This document shows positions 55,001-64,000 of a DNA stretch of 64,000 bases, in pieces. This DNA is from Heliopora coerulea. Lineage: Eukaryota > Cnidaria > Anthozoa > Scleralcyonacea > Helioporidae. Location of the stretch: the NCBI GenBank assembly GCA_030142905.1, contig JASJOG010000419.1, positions 1 through 64,000 on the forward strand, read 5' to 3'. The position numbers and the translations under genes are program-made. The notes beneath the pieces are model-generated. The model saw nothing but the letters and a program-made list of their open reading frames with translations, did not search any database and was not told the DNA's origin. Each line of letters starts with the position of its first letter. Within the stretch, counting starts at the first letter, position 1.

Positions 55001-58000
55001 TAGCTTAAACGACAACGGTTCAAACCAATGGTTTCAAATGCCATTGAACTGATATTATAGGCTCACATTTTTGTAAAAACCATGGAATCCTTTCGTTCAT
55101 GTCATACATTAGTTACTCAGGAACGGCTCGGTGCTCCTCGAAATCGATTGTACTACTGCAAAACCTCACCAGCTGCACTCTTTCCAGTATCCAAGGAGAA
55201 AATTCGGGAATAAAGTAGCCCTGTCGCACAGTCTTCAGGCCTCCTTGGCCTGCCCACCTATCAAATGCTTCCTACGCCCTTGGAAAGCAAGTATAGTGAT
55301 GTGTAATGTAGAGTGGCGAGGTCTGATTCGGGGTGGTGTGGTGCTGTGTGGGGTAAGGTGAGGTGAATTTTGATAGTGTGGTGTGATACAAATGCAGTAG
55401 AATGTGATGCGATATGACCTGGTGTGGTGTAAGGTGATTAGAAGCTTTATTTAATTAGTGACATTCCATCACTTGGAAGCTGTTCTTCGAAGAGGCTCTG
55501 GAAGTAAGTGTAGTAAGATGTAATGTCGTACAGTAATGACAAATCGAGAGGTCTTGGGTGGAGTGGTGTAGTAGTGTGGTGAGGTGCGGTGTGGTGGGGT
55601 ATGGTGTAACCTGGTGTGGTGTGAATTGTTGTGGGGTGGTGTTAAGGGATGCGTAGTGATGTGGTGTCATGACGTGTGGTATTGGCATGGTAGGCGTAGA
55701 AATCGTAGTTTGTCCCGGGATAAAGAAGATCAGTGCGGCATGGGAATATAGTTAATATTATATACGTTACAATCCCCAAGTGAGAATTACCAAAGCTCCC
55801 AAATATTTGTTTTCTTCTTGGTATATCCTAATTCTCTCCGCATTTGCTAAAAGAACACTTGATTCTGTTTCAGTGTCATCTATATGAAAAGAAAATATTA
55901 TATATCTAAACCACAAATTTTGTACCTCGACATTCTTCCCAAGGAGGAAAGGTAGCATCATAAGGTGTATTCACAGGTTGAGTTATGAGTGATTTCGCTG
56001 AGTAGTTCCAATGACATGAATGATTTTCCAATACGTAACTACGTTAATACGTCCTGTAAATACCAATTTTTCTATCTTTTGTAAGTTCTTTTAAATAAAA
56101 CAAACTTAACTTTCGAGTAATGGGTTTTCTTATGAGTGAAATTCGGCTACCGTCGTCGTCTAATTTAGATTTCAAAGACAAGACTCTCGTGACTACTAGT
56201 GTTTCAAACTTGACTTACAAGAGGTGTTGCTCTAGGCTTGGCTATCGGTGACATAAAATAAGAAAATACAGTACAGTAGAACCTCGCTAACTCGTACTCG
56301 GTTAACTCGAACTTCTCACTAACTCGAACCAAATTCAATTTGCCCTGGATTTGATCACATTTCCGCTATCATTTACTACCGCATAACTCGAACTCGATTA
56401 ATTCGAACTCCCCGCTAACTCGAACTAATTTCATACTCCCTTGGTTGAAATTTATCCCGTTAACTCGAACTCTATTTTGGAAACGTCGGTCGATAAACCT
56501 GAAAGTGTCAGGACGTAGCTGTTTGACAAGTCGGAATCTTAAATCTTTACTGATAACAACATGACAATGTATAGAAATGTAATTCAAACCCAGAAAAGAC
56601 CATCTTTCCGAAATGACGCAGTTTAATATCCACATAACAAATTGATTATCCTGGTTAAATATTGCGCACACAATTATAATTCGATGAAATGATTCTTAGA
56701 TTGTCAAACAATTTAGCCTTGAGCAGCCCGTAGCAACTGTTTTATTTTGTAGAGCTTTCAGAAGTTTGTAAAGCCGTATGTACACGACCTAAACTTTCAC
56801 TGAACCTGCACATGTATTCCGGTATAGTCATTTTATCATAAACAGTTATTCAACTCAATAGTGGTAGACATTAAAAGATGGTAATATTAGAATTCAGAAC
56901 AGCACATTCAATTCTATCCATGATGAAAAATTAAAATATTCTTAGCTGACTGAACCAAAATGACTGGCAATTGTGAGTGAACGGATACCGTATAAATTGT
57001 TAACAAGATATTTGAAATCCAACGCCCACCCCGCTAACTCAAACTATTTTTCATTACCGTTGGTAGTTCGAGTTAGTGGGGTTCTACTGTATTTTCTGAT
57101 AATATTTCGACAAGGAAGCACAAACGAGAATTAACATCTCAATCTGCCCTAAAAACAAGCCAACAGAATTAATCTGGGGTTTTACCATTTAAAGTTTGTG
57201 ATTTTTCTCTGATCTTGCGCAGATTTTCCGTCGCATGCCGCCTTACATCACTCAGGCTTTCCAGCACATCGTCATACAAAGATCCTCTAGAAAAGAAATC
57301 GAAAAAATAAACAAGAAAGGAATTATGAACTCTTTCATGCATGCTGTTGTACGAATGACGAACTAATGAAAGTACAAAGACAAAAGGAAATTAGAACCAA
57401 GAAAAAATAATAAAGAATCATGCATGAAAAGGTTAAACGAGAAAGCGGGAGGTTGAGAACACAGGACAGGTTGCAATAAAAAAAAATCCCTGGAAAACAG
57501 GAGGACAGAGGAAGAAGAAGAGAACAACGATAATGCGACTAGTAAAATCATGGATAGTTAACAGACCTAGCTCACTAACCTGAACTCCTCGAATTTGTTT
57601 TTCATTGAGAAACAACGAGAGAATAATTCCCGTACAAGGTTATTATAATCTTTAATCAAACGCTCCCGAATTTCTGTTTCCTATGAACAACGAACGCAAA
57701 ACGATAAGTACGTACAAAGAATCTGGCATAATTACAAGCATTAAATCACTAACACACGCACACACAACCCCAAACAATCAGACATAACAACAAATACAAA
57801 TACACGCACATTTACAAACATTATCACAGCAGCATGTAGCTGAAATATTTACTGAGAAAATCATACCTGATTGTTCAATTCATCGGTCATTTCTTTAACT
57901 TTCGCCCTCAACGCCGTAATTTCTAAATTAACATTAATTAAACTGATTAATTTCACAGGCCTCCACATGGTGATCCCACAGTGGAAGACGTGATGACCCA

Positions 58001-61000
58001 ATACTAGCGTGAATAAAATTTAAAGGGTATTTTGCCTCCGACCCTTTGAATATACAAGCAGAACTGATGAGATTTGTATTCAACGTGACTTATCAACGGG
58101 AAGCCGAACTATGAGGTCATGGTCAGGAAATGGACGACGGGAAGATGCTATGATGCCATATCGAGGATCATCTGTTTCCACCGTCCTCCCACCTCCTGCT
58201 CTACACCTTGACATTATAGCCCAGCTGGTGGACTATCGGACAAGAAAATAGAAGGTTGTTGGTTGGAATCCCTCTTGAAGTGAAATGTTTCTTTTGCCAA
58301 ACTAGGTGATCTCGAAACTCGGAATAGCTATCAGATGGTTTTTAACCCGACAAAATGTAATAATCGATGTTCCTTCTTATTCTTACCCAGCAAAAGTTCG
58401 TGACTCTTGTCGGCCAGCTGACAATGGACGTCAACACGAGTGTCTGCGCTGGACTCATTTACTTTGCCGTGGAGTTGTTTAATTTCCTGCGAAGAAATAG
58501 TAAAGGCAGCCTAAGAATAAGTTTAACCTAATATAGACAAAACGTAACGTAAGTGAGCATTGGATTGCATGCAAAGACACAAGATATGCGTAATGGTTAC
58601 ATAGACGTCATCCAATGGCCATGCAACCGCCCATCTCTCCCTAAGAAAAATCCCGGATACAACAAAGTAATTTAAAATTCTGATAATGACTGCAAGATAG
58701 TCGAAACGTTGAAAATAAAAATGATTTCAATCTTCGAAGTCAGCATTGTTTTGTATTTAAAGTAATTTAAGACAAAGAACTTTCTGTTTTCCTATGGTTT
58801 TCTTGGGAAATCGCAGAAGTACAATGGAAAATTCATAGTTTCTATGGTTTGCGGGCAGTTCCATTCTGAGAAAAAGATTTACCTTACATTGTTACATTGT
58901 TTTCTTTTTGAACAAGAGTCGGAAATTAGCATTAAAGGAGAAGCAATGATCACTACAAATTACTTGCGCCATATATAAAAAAAACTGAAAAATTTCTCCA
59001 TCAAAGACTCCCACCCTAAACTGAAAACGCTACATTTAAGCTTTACACGGGAAGTGCAGTACCAAATGAGATGTATTCTTTTGCTCAAAAGTTACCCTTT
59101 CAAATTTGGTTATGTACAGTCGTATATCTAAAGCTATAACCATATGAAATTTTCATAAGGTTCGCTCCAGACTGTGAGTAAAAAGATATTTTCTCACTTC
59201 AACATTAAGTAAAACACGTTAAACAGTAACCTGCACGCACAATTGACCTACTCTTGCTTACTTGTTCTTTCGTGTACAGCAGCTGATGTTCGTGTCGTAA
59301 TAAATTCTCGTAGTACATCGCGTAACTACAAATAGGGAAATAAAGCTAAAGTGAATTTGAGGTTAACTTCTGTCAACTTATTCCAATAACTTTTCGGACA
59401 AAGTGACAGCATACAGTTACGTAGGAATGAGTTTCCTGACTTAGTAATATGGTTACAAGTCGATAAAACTGTTATTGTTTTCACTAATTCAGGTTGATGT
59501 AACAAAACTGAGTTAGAGTTGCAGGTAAGAAGGTTCAAAGGTTGAAAATATGACCGCTAGATTCGATGCAATTTGTCCAATAAGTCTCATAAAATATAGA
59601 AAAAATCTGCAATTAAATATTTAATTAAGCTGAAATTTACCCACCTGTCAAAGCAACTGCGTTCTCTCAGCATGGTCTCTGAAGCTAGTTCAACGAGGCA
59701 ATTGTTGAAGTGCGTCTAAAAAGGAATATTTAAAACATCTACATAATTACTTTCTCAAAACAGAGGGAGAGCAAAAGCGATCGAGAAAGCAGGGACCCTA
59801 GGCTTACCAAGGGGTAGTCGGGGTTTAATCCCTATTTAGACTCAAAAATATTCCCGTGAATCTTGTAACTGTTAGAATACATTCATAAACAGCAAACAAC
59901 TGGCAGAGCACCAAGTGTGTATAGAGTCAAAATTACCGTTAATATTTCGAAAGACCCTGAACCACTCAATTTTTTATGAACAGCTCTTTAAGACCATAAT
60001 ACGCTCTACCTATAGTCTTAAAGACGGACCACCTGAAGATCTTTGGACGTACTTTAAGAAAGGTGATTGTATCTTCCTGGTCGATGTGATGCGACATTAA
60101 CCTCTGGACATAGTTCTCAACCAAATGAGGTTTTTCAATCGTTATACTCTCCTTCATTACCTTCAATGAAATAAAACAAACTCCGGATTAGCGTCACTTT
60201 AATTCATGTTTCATCAATTAAAATATTCAGTTTCTGCAACTAAAATTCATCCATACCAGAAAGATTGCAATCCACATTTATAGTCCAGGGTTACTTGCTC
60301 GCCATTGTAACAGCAAACCGTAGTGCAACAACGGTATGATATGAAAAAATTAAGTTGAAATGTTTTCGTGGTTCCGGTGAATTTCACGCTTATATACATA
60401 TGTACAAGCGTACACATCACAGAGTTCAATGTGTAGTTTGTTATAATATTGGTCTTTCTTTACACCCAGATCTCTCAATATACAAGCATCTCCAGACTTT
60501 ACATTACCAACCCTTTTTTGCGTTAATGACTATCGAAAACCTTGAGACTTTGACTGGGGTTAATGAGAAGAAAAGGTTCAAAAAAGTTCACTTCTTTTAT
60601 AGAGAACGACTCTTCCTCACTATTTGGAAAGGCAATCACGTTTCTGTAGCTATACTGATCAGGCATTCATCTTAGACAGCCAAAACATCGTGTTTTCATC
60701 TTCCGCGAGACCTACGCAAGAGTACGATAACAATATGCCTGACTTTTTCTGTTCCTTTACCATTTAGTACTCTATTCAATCCCACGACACGATTTTGATA
60801 AGTCAAAAGATTTAAAGAATACAAATGAAATCTTACCGGTCGCTTCCACAAATCTGTTGGTAAATTAGCGTCATCCCGACCTCTTTCTGTCAGGAGTAAG
60901 GTTTGCTCGCGGGAAATCTTTCTCATTACATCATTAATCATTGAGCATTCGAAGTTCTCAAGCAAGCGAACCAGCTAAAAAATGAAAATATCGCAACTCA

Positions 61001-63955
61001 TAAGACAGAAATAATGAGTGAAGTAATTAACTGTGTATATTTAATGCCAGTGGTGGAGGAGGCTATGCCGTGGCGAGTCATCCCCTCCAACTTCAACGTT
61101 GGCCGCCCGAGATAGCTTTCGACATCCCAAAAAATTATACCTCAGAAGAGGAAAATCATTTTCATAATTTTTTTCACGTTTTTATGCGATTTGCAAACTT
61201 CTTTTTCTTATCATTTTGTAAGGTTTGAAATGATAGATATTAATTTAAACGGTGTGAGCTGGAGGCCTAGATGTTATTTTTTCCAGCTTAGAAATCCATG
61301 CTAACCCGGTTAATTTTCTTCACTTATATTAGCAAGAATATAAGTTTGTCTTGCATGCATTTTTGACCCTTTGGGTTCATTCTAAAATGATCTTTGCTAA
61401 GGTTTTTGTCGATTGCCACAACTATGGAAGACTTGGCATTAATAAATCGTATTCAATTCATTCATCCTCTCAAGAATCACTGGCAATTTCTTGCAGATGG
61501 GTAAACTTTGTAGTCATTAAGCATTTCACATAATCCCTTGAAATGAACGAATTTATTTATGCTATCAAAATTATACTACCCGAAAACCTTTTTAACATAG
61601 CCCTCTATTATTTGTGACGTTCCTACATTATTTTAAACACCTGTGAGATTTTTGCTGTTAAGGCTCAATTGATATTCAACGTTTCCGGCAAAAATTTTAG
61701 CCGGAAATTAGGTAAAACTCTACTGATACTTTCAATGTGATTTAAATGCGACCTTTTTCCTAACAGGATTGACCACCATGAATACGATGATTTTAGGCTT
61801 GTGGGTTGAGTTTAGGACAGAATCACAGGAAAGAATAACTTAGTTTTGCAGTTTTTCGTCTATTTTTCAGCCATTTCGGGAGCATATTTACGGTCCTAGA
61901 AGTCACATTAAAAACATCTTTGACAAGCCATCACAGTTTTACATTTATGGTCGTTGAATTGGCATCAATTATATTACTTAGCTGAAACTTAGACGTAAAC
62001 TAAGTTATTTGTTTACATTTATTCCACAAGTAAACAGTTTTTCCATCAGGTTCAAGTAAGGGTATCACTCAAGCAAAACTCTCTTATTTAAAGCAGATCG
62101 ATTCTAGAGTAGCCTGAAATGGCTAGACATCGCTATTCAACTATTGAAAGACACAAAGACCACCAAGCGTAATACAGTCACAGAAGTTCTTGGATTGTCT
62201 CTTACTTGTTTGATCTTCAGCTCCATCTCCGTAGTACCAGTAGGAGTGGCCATTGGCTCATCGTCACTCACGGTTGATATGATGGTATAATCATTTGCCT
62301 AAACAATGAACGAAGGCATTGAGCGAGTGAGAATGGAAATAACATATAATAGTAGATCAAACCATGCTGTACTATTACACGTTAGCATTATCACTTTTTG
62401 GAAATTAACGTAAATTAGAGATTATTGAACGATATCTCAATTCAAAACTCCTCAAGAATATGAAGATCTAACAGTTGATATTTCAACATGTAATGGTAAA
62501 ACAAGAACGCTAAATCGGTCGACTCACAAGTCCTTTTTTCAAAGCGATAAGTTGGTAGACTGGTTGAAGGACATCAACTCTGAATGCTTTGCTAAAAAAT
62601 GGTTTAAGATAAAACTACATCAGCTTTATACATAACGTGACATAACGGATCTTTGAAACAAGATCGTATATACATGATCCTCCCTGGAAACGGGAAGTCT
62701 ATCACGAAGAGTTCCCCTTCCAACGCTTCTGAAGGTCCAATGGAACCTGCTTTAAAATTGCTATAGGGACCGCAAATGAACTACCTAAGTGTATCCCAGA
62801 TACGACTTTTCTATGTAAGTGATGCTGTATTTTCGACGCATATAACAACTGCAGTGTGCAAAATGGCTTCTAAAACTTGTCATACTTGAAGACTTACCCA
62901 AATGCTTTGTAGATTTTCGTGGTATCTAACGCGTATACACCCAATTTACGGCAACCCCAGTCCCTCTTGAGAACCTCCAAGCGACACCACGAAACTAGAA
63001 AAAGATGAAGGAGCTTGACAGCTGAAAGAGGATCGATGTTGAAAGACAGCTGTCCTCGAGGTATGTCAATTTGTGATGGGTTATCCATGGAAATGCCATC
63101 CCCTTGGGTGCTCATTGCACTGCCAGAACGCACATTCCACTTCTGGTCTTTTCCACGGGAGGTAGAGGATGAGCTGACACTTGAGGCATCGTCTGGTTGG
63201 CTGAGAATGTCATCAGGTAAGCCACGTTGGAGGACATCTTCGAGTAGGAGGGAGACACCAAGAATTTCGCCATTGACGACGTGTCTGCAGGGATAATAAT
63301 GGACTTGTTGAGATAACGGGAAAAGGGAGCAGAAAAAGATTTAACAATATTGGTAGATAGACAGGAGGTAAGGAAAGGAAAGAGGCAGGAATAGAAAGCA
63401 CAGGACAAAGCAAAAGAAGAAAAATGAAAATTCAATGGAAGAATAAAACGAGGAAGAGGAGAATGGGGAGGAAGAAAACAAGGATGAAGAAAAAGATAAA
63501 AAAAGAAAAAGACGGAGGATAAGAAGACGAAGATGAACAAGAGGAAAAAGAAGAACAGAAAAAATAAGAAGATAAAGAAGGAGGGAAAACAGATCTGAGG
63601 AGGAGGAGAAGAAAAAAGACGAGAATAAGAAGTAGAAGAAAAAGCGGAAGAAAAAGAAGTGGAAAAATTAGAAAAAGAAGCAAATAAAGAATATGAAGTG
63701 AATGAAGAGTAACGGAAAGAAGAAAAAGTGGAGGAAGAAGAGCAAGAAAAAGTAAGATGCGAGATAAACAGGTGGAAGTGGAGGAGAAGGAAGAGGAGGA
63801 GAAGAAGAAGGAGGAAGAGTAGAAGTAGCAGAAGGAAACAGTAAAAGTGAATAAAAACACGTGACCTGTCCACGTCCTTTAAGCCAGCCAAGCAAAGTTG
63901 CATATTGGTTCCAATGTCGAACCAAGGCCAGTACTGTAATGGAAACGGACCATTC
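51946..63955 (-). CDS. Large coiled-coil protein gene, 18 exons (partial)
   Basis: Eighteen minus-strand exons with GT-AG borders join without any phase conflict into about 639 codons: 63866-63955, 62898-63284, 62528-62591, 62206-62298, 60837-60974, 60053-60160, 59645-59715, 59262-59325, 58387-58486, 57867-57922, 57580-57680, 57186-57286, 55791-55879, 53576-53689, 52920-53072, 52314-52359, 52174-52229, 51946-52032. The first 160 residues are globular-looking (LQYWPWFDIGTNMQLCLAGL; HLFLVSWCRLEVLKRDWGCR) with a serine-rich insert. The rest is almost wholly helical with heptad-like K/E/L patterns. No signal peptide or membrane segment is visible, so it is probably cytoplasmic or cytoskeletal, perhaps ciliary. 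It reminds me of CCDC162/C6orf183-type proteins, which I cannot verify. The 5' end lies beyond the window; the 3' end is unresolved. Confidence 0.88.
52174..52229 (-). CDS. Coiled-coil gene, exon 17
   Basis: 56 bp closing the split codon. Encodes NMTRDQKKNLMAAEQSKK; donor GTAATT. Confidence 0.82.
52314..52359 (-). CDS. Coiled-coil gene, exon 16
   Basis: 46 bp, leaves one base. Encodes ISDLEERENQLRAVT; donor GTAACC. Confidence 0.82.
52920..53072 (-). CDS. Coiled-coil gene, exon 15
   Basis: 153 bp, phase 0. Coiled coil: ALAQVEKEAQSLKKKLSTEQ and onward to AKSTNIDKL; donor GTAAGA. Confidence 0.88.
53576..53689 (-). CDS. Coiled-coil gene, exon 14
   Basis: 114 bp, phase 0. Strong coiled coil: VTSLREEADRAKKECLDIKR and onward; donor GTTAGT. 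Confidence 0.88.
54330..54755. repeat. 18-bp minisatellite in intron
   Basis: More than 20 copies of an 18-bp unit close to GTAGTATGTGATATGAAT, with CAT/AAT and GTC/GTA variants, in the intron between exons 13 and 14. It gives spurious repeating frames on both strands. The surrounding 54100-55700 is rich in GTGGTGT-type sequence. Confidence 0.93.
55791..55879 (-). CDS. Coiled-coil gene, exon 13
   Basis: 89 bp ending in phase 0. Encodes DTETESSVLLANAERIRIYQ and onward to EENKYLGAL; donor GTAATT. Confidence 0.85.
56274..57089. mobile_element. Pogo/Tigger-type MITE in intron
   Basis: CAGTAGAACCTCGCTAACTCG at the left and its near inverted copy ending GGGGTTCTACTG at the right are bounded by TA on both sides (56272-56273 and 57090-57091). 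CAGT...ACTG ends with a TA target duplication match the pogo/Tigger branch of Tc1/mariner. The 816-bp body holds subterminal AACTCGAACT repeats but no transposase. It lies between exons 12 and 13. Confidence 0.85.
57186..57286 (-). CDS. Coiled-coil gene, exon 12
   Basis: 101 bp, leaves one base. Encodes GSLYDDVLESLSDVRRHATE and onward to KIREKSQTLN; donor GTAAAA. Confidence 0.86.
57580..57680 (-). CDS. Coiled-coil gene, exon 11
   Basis: 101 bp leaving two bases. Encodes ETEIRERLIKDYNNLVRELF and onward to MKNKFEEF; donor GTTAGT. Confidence 0.86.
57867..57922 (-). CDS. Coiled-coil gene, exon 10
   Basis: 56 bp closing the split codon from exon 9. Encodes ITALRAKVKEMTDELNNQ, a clear coiled-coil stretch; donor GTATGA. 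Confidence 0.85.
58150..58300 (+). mobile_element. tRNA-derived SINE-like sequence
   Basis: TAGCCCAGCTGG (58217-58228) matches the RNA polymerase III A box, and GGTTGGAATCCC (58261-58272) is one base from the B box, with 32 bp between them. Both are on the plus strand, opposite to the host gene. Element ends are not clear. Confidence 0.5.
58387..58486 (-). CDS. Coiled-coil gene, exon 9
   Basis: 100 bp, leaves one base. Encodes EIKQLHGKVNESSADTRVDV and onward to SHELLL; donor GTAAGA. Confidence 0.87.
58680..58706 (+). ncRNA. Degenerate hammerhead-like motif
   Basis: CTGATAA (one change from the core), one T, GACT, a 7-base loop, AGTC, then GAAACG. It has the same layout as the Penelope-associated motifs elsewhere. 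The core change makes it inactive by expectation. Confidence 0.35.
59262..59325 (-). CDS. Coiled-coil gene, exon 8
   Basis: 64 bp; its first base completes a serine codon from exon 7. Encodes YAMYYENLLRHEHQLLYTKE then Q; donor GTAAGC. Confidence 0.85.
59645..59715 (-). CDS. Coiled-coil gene, exon 7
   Basis: 71 bp ending in phase 2, donor GTGGGT. Encodes THFNNCLVELASETMLRERS then CFD. Confidence 0.85.
60053..60160 (-). CDS. Coiled-coil gene, exon 6
   Basis: 108 bp, phase 0, acceptor CATTGAAG, donor GTACGT. Encodes VMKESITIEKPHLVENYVQR and onward to DTITFLK. Confidence 0.86.
60837..60974 (-). CDS. Coiled-coil gene, exon 5
   Basis: 138 bp, phase 0, donor GTAAGA. Helical segment LVRLLENFECSMINDVMRKI, then DDANLPTDLWKRP. 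Confidence 0.88.
62206..62298 (-). CDS. Coiled-coil gene, exon 4
   Basis: 93 bp, phase 0 on both sides, donor GTAAGA. Encodes an acidic linker (STVSDDEPMATPTG) leading to EMELKIKQ. Confidence 0.85.
62528..62591 (-). CDS. Coiled-coil gene, exon 3
   Basis: 64 bp encoding KAFRVDVLQPVYQLIALKKG plus L; acceptor CATTTTTTAG, donor GTGAGT. Required by phase between exons 2 and 4. Confidence 0.82.
62898..63284 (-). CDS. Coiled-coil gene, exon 2
   Basis: The longest exon, 387 bp. It begins HVVNGEILGVSLLLEDVLQR, has a S/D-rich low-complexity middle (DDASSVSSSSTSRGKD) and ends with the SWCRLEVLKRDWGCRKLGV segment. Donor GTAAGT. Confidence 0.88.
63285..63865. repeat. Polypurine tract filling an intron
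   Basis: The plus strand is almost pure A and G (AGAAGA, GGAGGA-type words) from about 63310 to 63850, spanning nearly all of the intron between exons 1 and 2. In the transcript this is a pyrimidine tract more than 500 bases long. Confidence 0.9.
63866..63955 (-). CDS. Coiled-coil gene, exon 1 in window
   Basis: Acceptor TTTTTGTAG, donor ACAG then GTCACG (weak beyond GT). Encodes NGPFPLQYWPWFDIGTNMQL and 9 more full codons, with one base in and two bases out. The frame is fixed by continuity with the next exon; a second open frame here is rejected by phase. Confidence 0.8.
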
Positions 63956-64000
63956 CTACAAAAATATAAATTATCTTTAGGTTATACATGTGCAGGAGCT

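Noticed and set aside
63112..63903. 263-codon minus-strand frame rich in F, L and S
   Set aside because: It is a read-through of the polypurine intron in a frame that conflicts with the splice phase of exons 1 and 2.
1..64000. CRISPR arrays, bacterial operons, rRNA genes
   Set aside because: No regularly spaced direct repeats of 25-40 bp with unique spacers, no compact gene strings and no rRNA-like sequence were seen; introns and retroelements indicate an animal genome.

Overview
This window reads as a metazoan nuclear genome, most likely a marine invertebrate and plausibly a cnidarian such as a coral or sea anemone. That assignment is inference. It rests on AT-rich DNA, small GT-AG introns, and a dense, diverse load of transposable elements (Ty3/gypsy, BEL/Pao, CR1/L2-like LINEs, Penelope-like, PIF/Harbinger, Tc1/mariner, pogo-like, Mutator-like, Crypton-type recombinase). 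No bacterial-style operons, CRISPR arrays or rRNA genes were seen. I cannot name the species.

Layout. 0.7-3.9 kb: a small Ty3/gypsy element with 134-137 bp LTRs, internally deleted so that gag runs into the end of reverse transcriptase. 4-14.7 kb: mostly non-coding, with two fold-back elements and a C/CA microsatellite. 14.75-18.57 kb: two nearly identical Penelope-like copies in inverted orientation (about 1.64 kb arms), flanked as one unit by a 14-bp direct repeat. 18.8-19.5 kb: a deletion derivative of a Tc1/mariner transposon. 21.6-28.0 kb: a 6.4 kb PIF/Harbinger element carrying a broken Myb-like gene, a broken DDE transposase, a nested 178-bp MITE, a fold-back element and a decayed tyrosine recombinase. 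30.1-31.3 kb: the integrase end of a BEL/Pao element. 31.6-43.98 kb: three LINEs, one interrupted by an 887-bp palindrome, with a pogo-like transposase remnant and a telomere-like repeat between them. 44.8-46.7 kb: a Mutator-like transposase tail, a Penelope GIY-YIG fragment, a perfect hairpin and a hammerhead ribozyme motif whose catalytic core is complete.

51.9-64 kb is the only clear host gene. At least 18 minus-strand exons, all with matching splice phases, encode about 639 residues of a largely helical, coiled-coil-rich protein; both ends lie outside what I can resolve. Its introns hold a minisatellite, a pogo/Tigger-type MITE, a tRNA-derived SINE-like promoter pair and a 580-bp polypurine tract.

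The unifying theme is nested and palindromic transposition. Penelope-like ends recur across the window (9.5, 10.2, 14.9, 18.4, 25.8, 46.7 and possibly 58.7 kb), each carrying a hammerhead-like stem next to a GAAA box.
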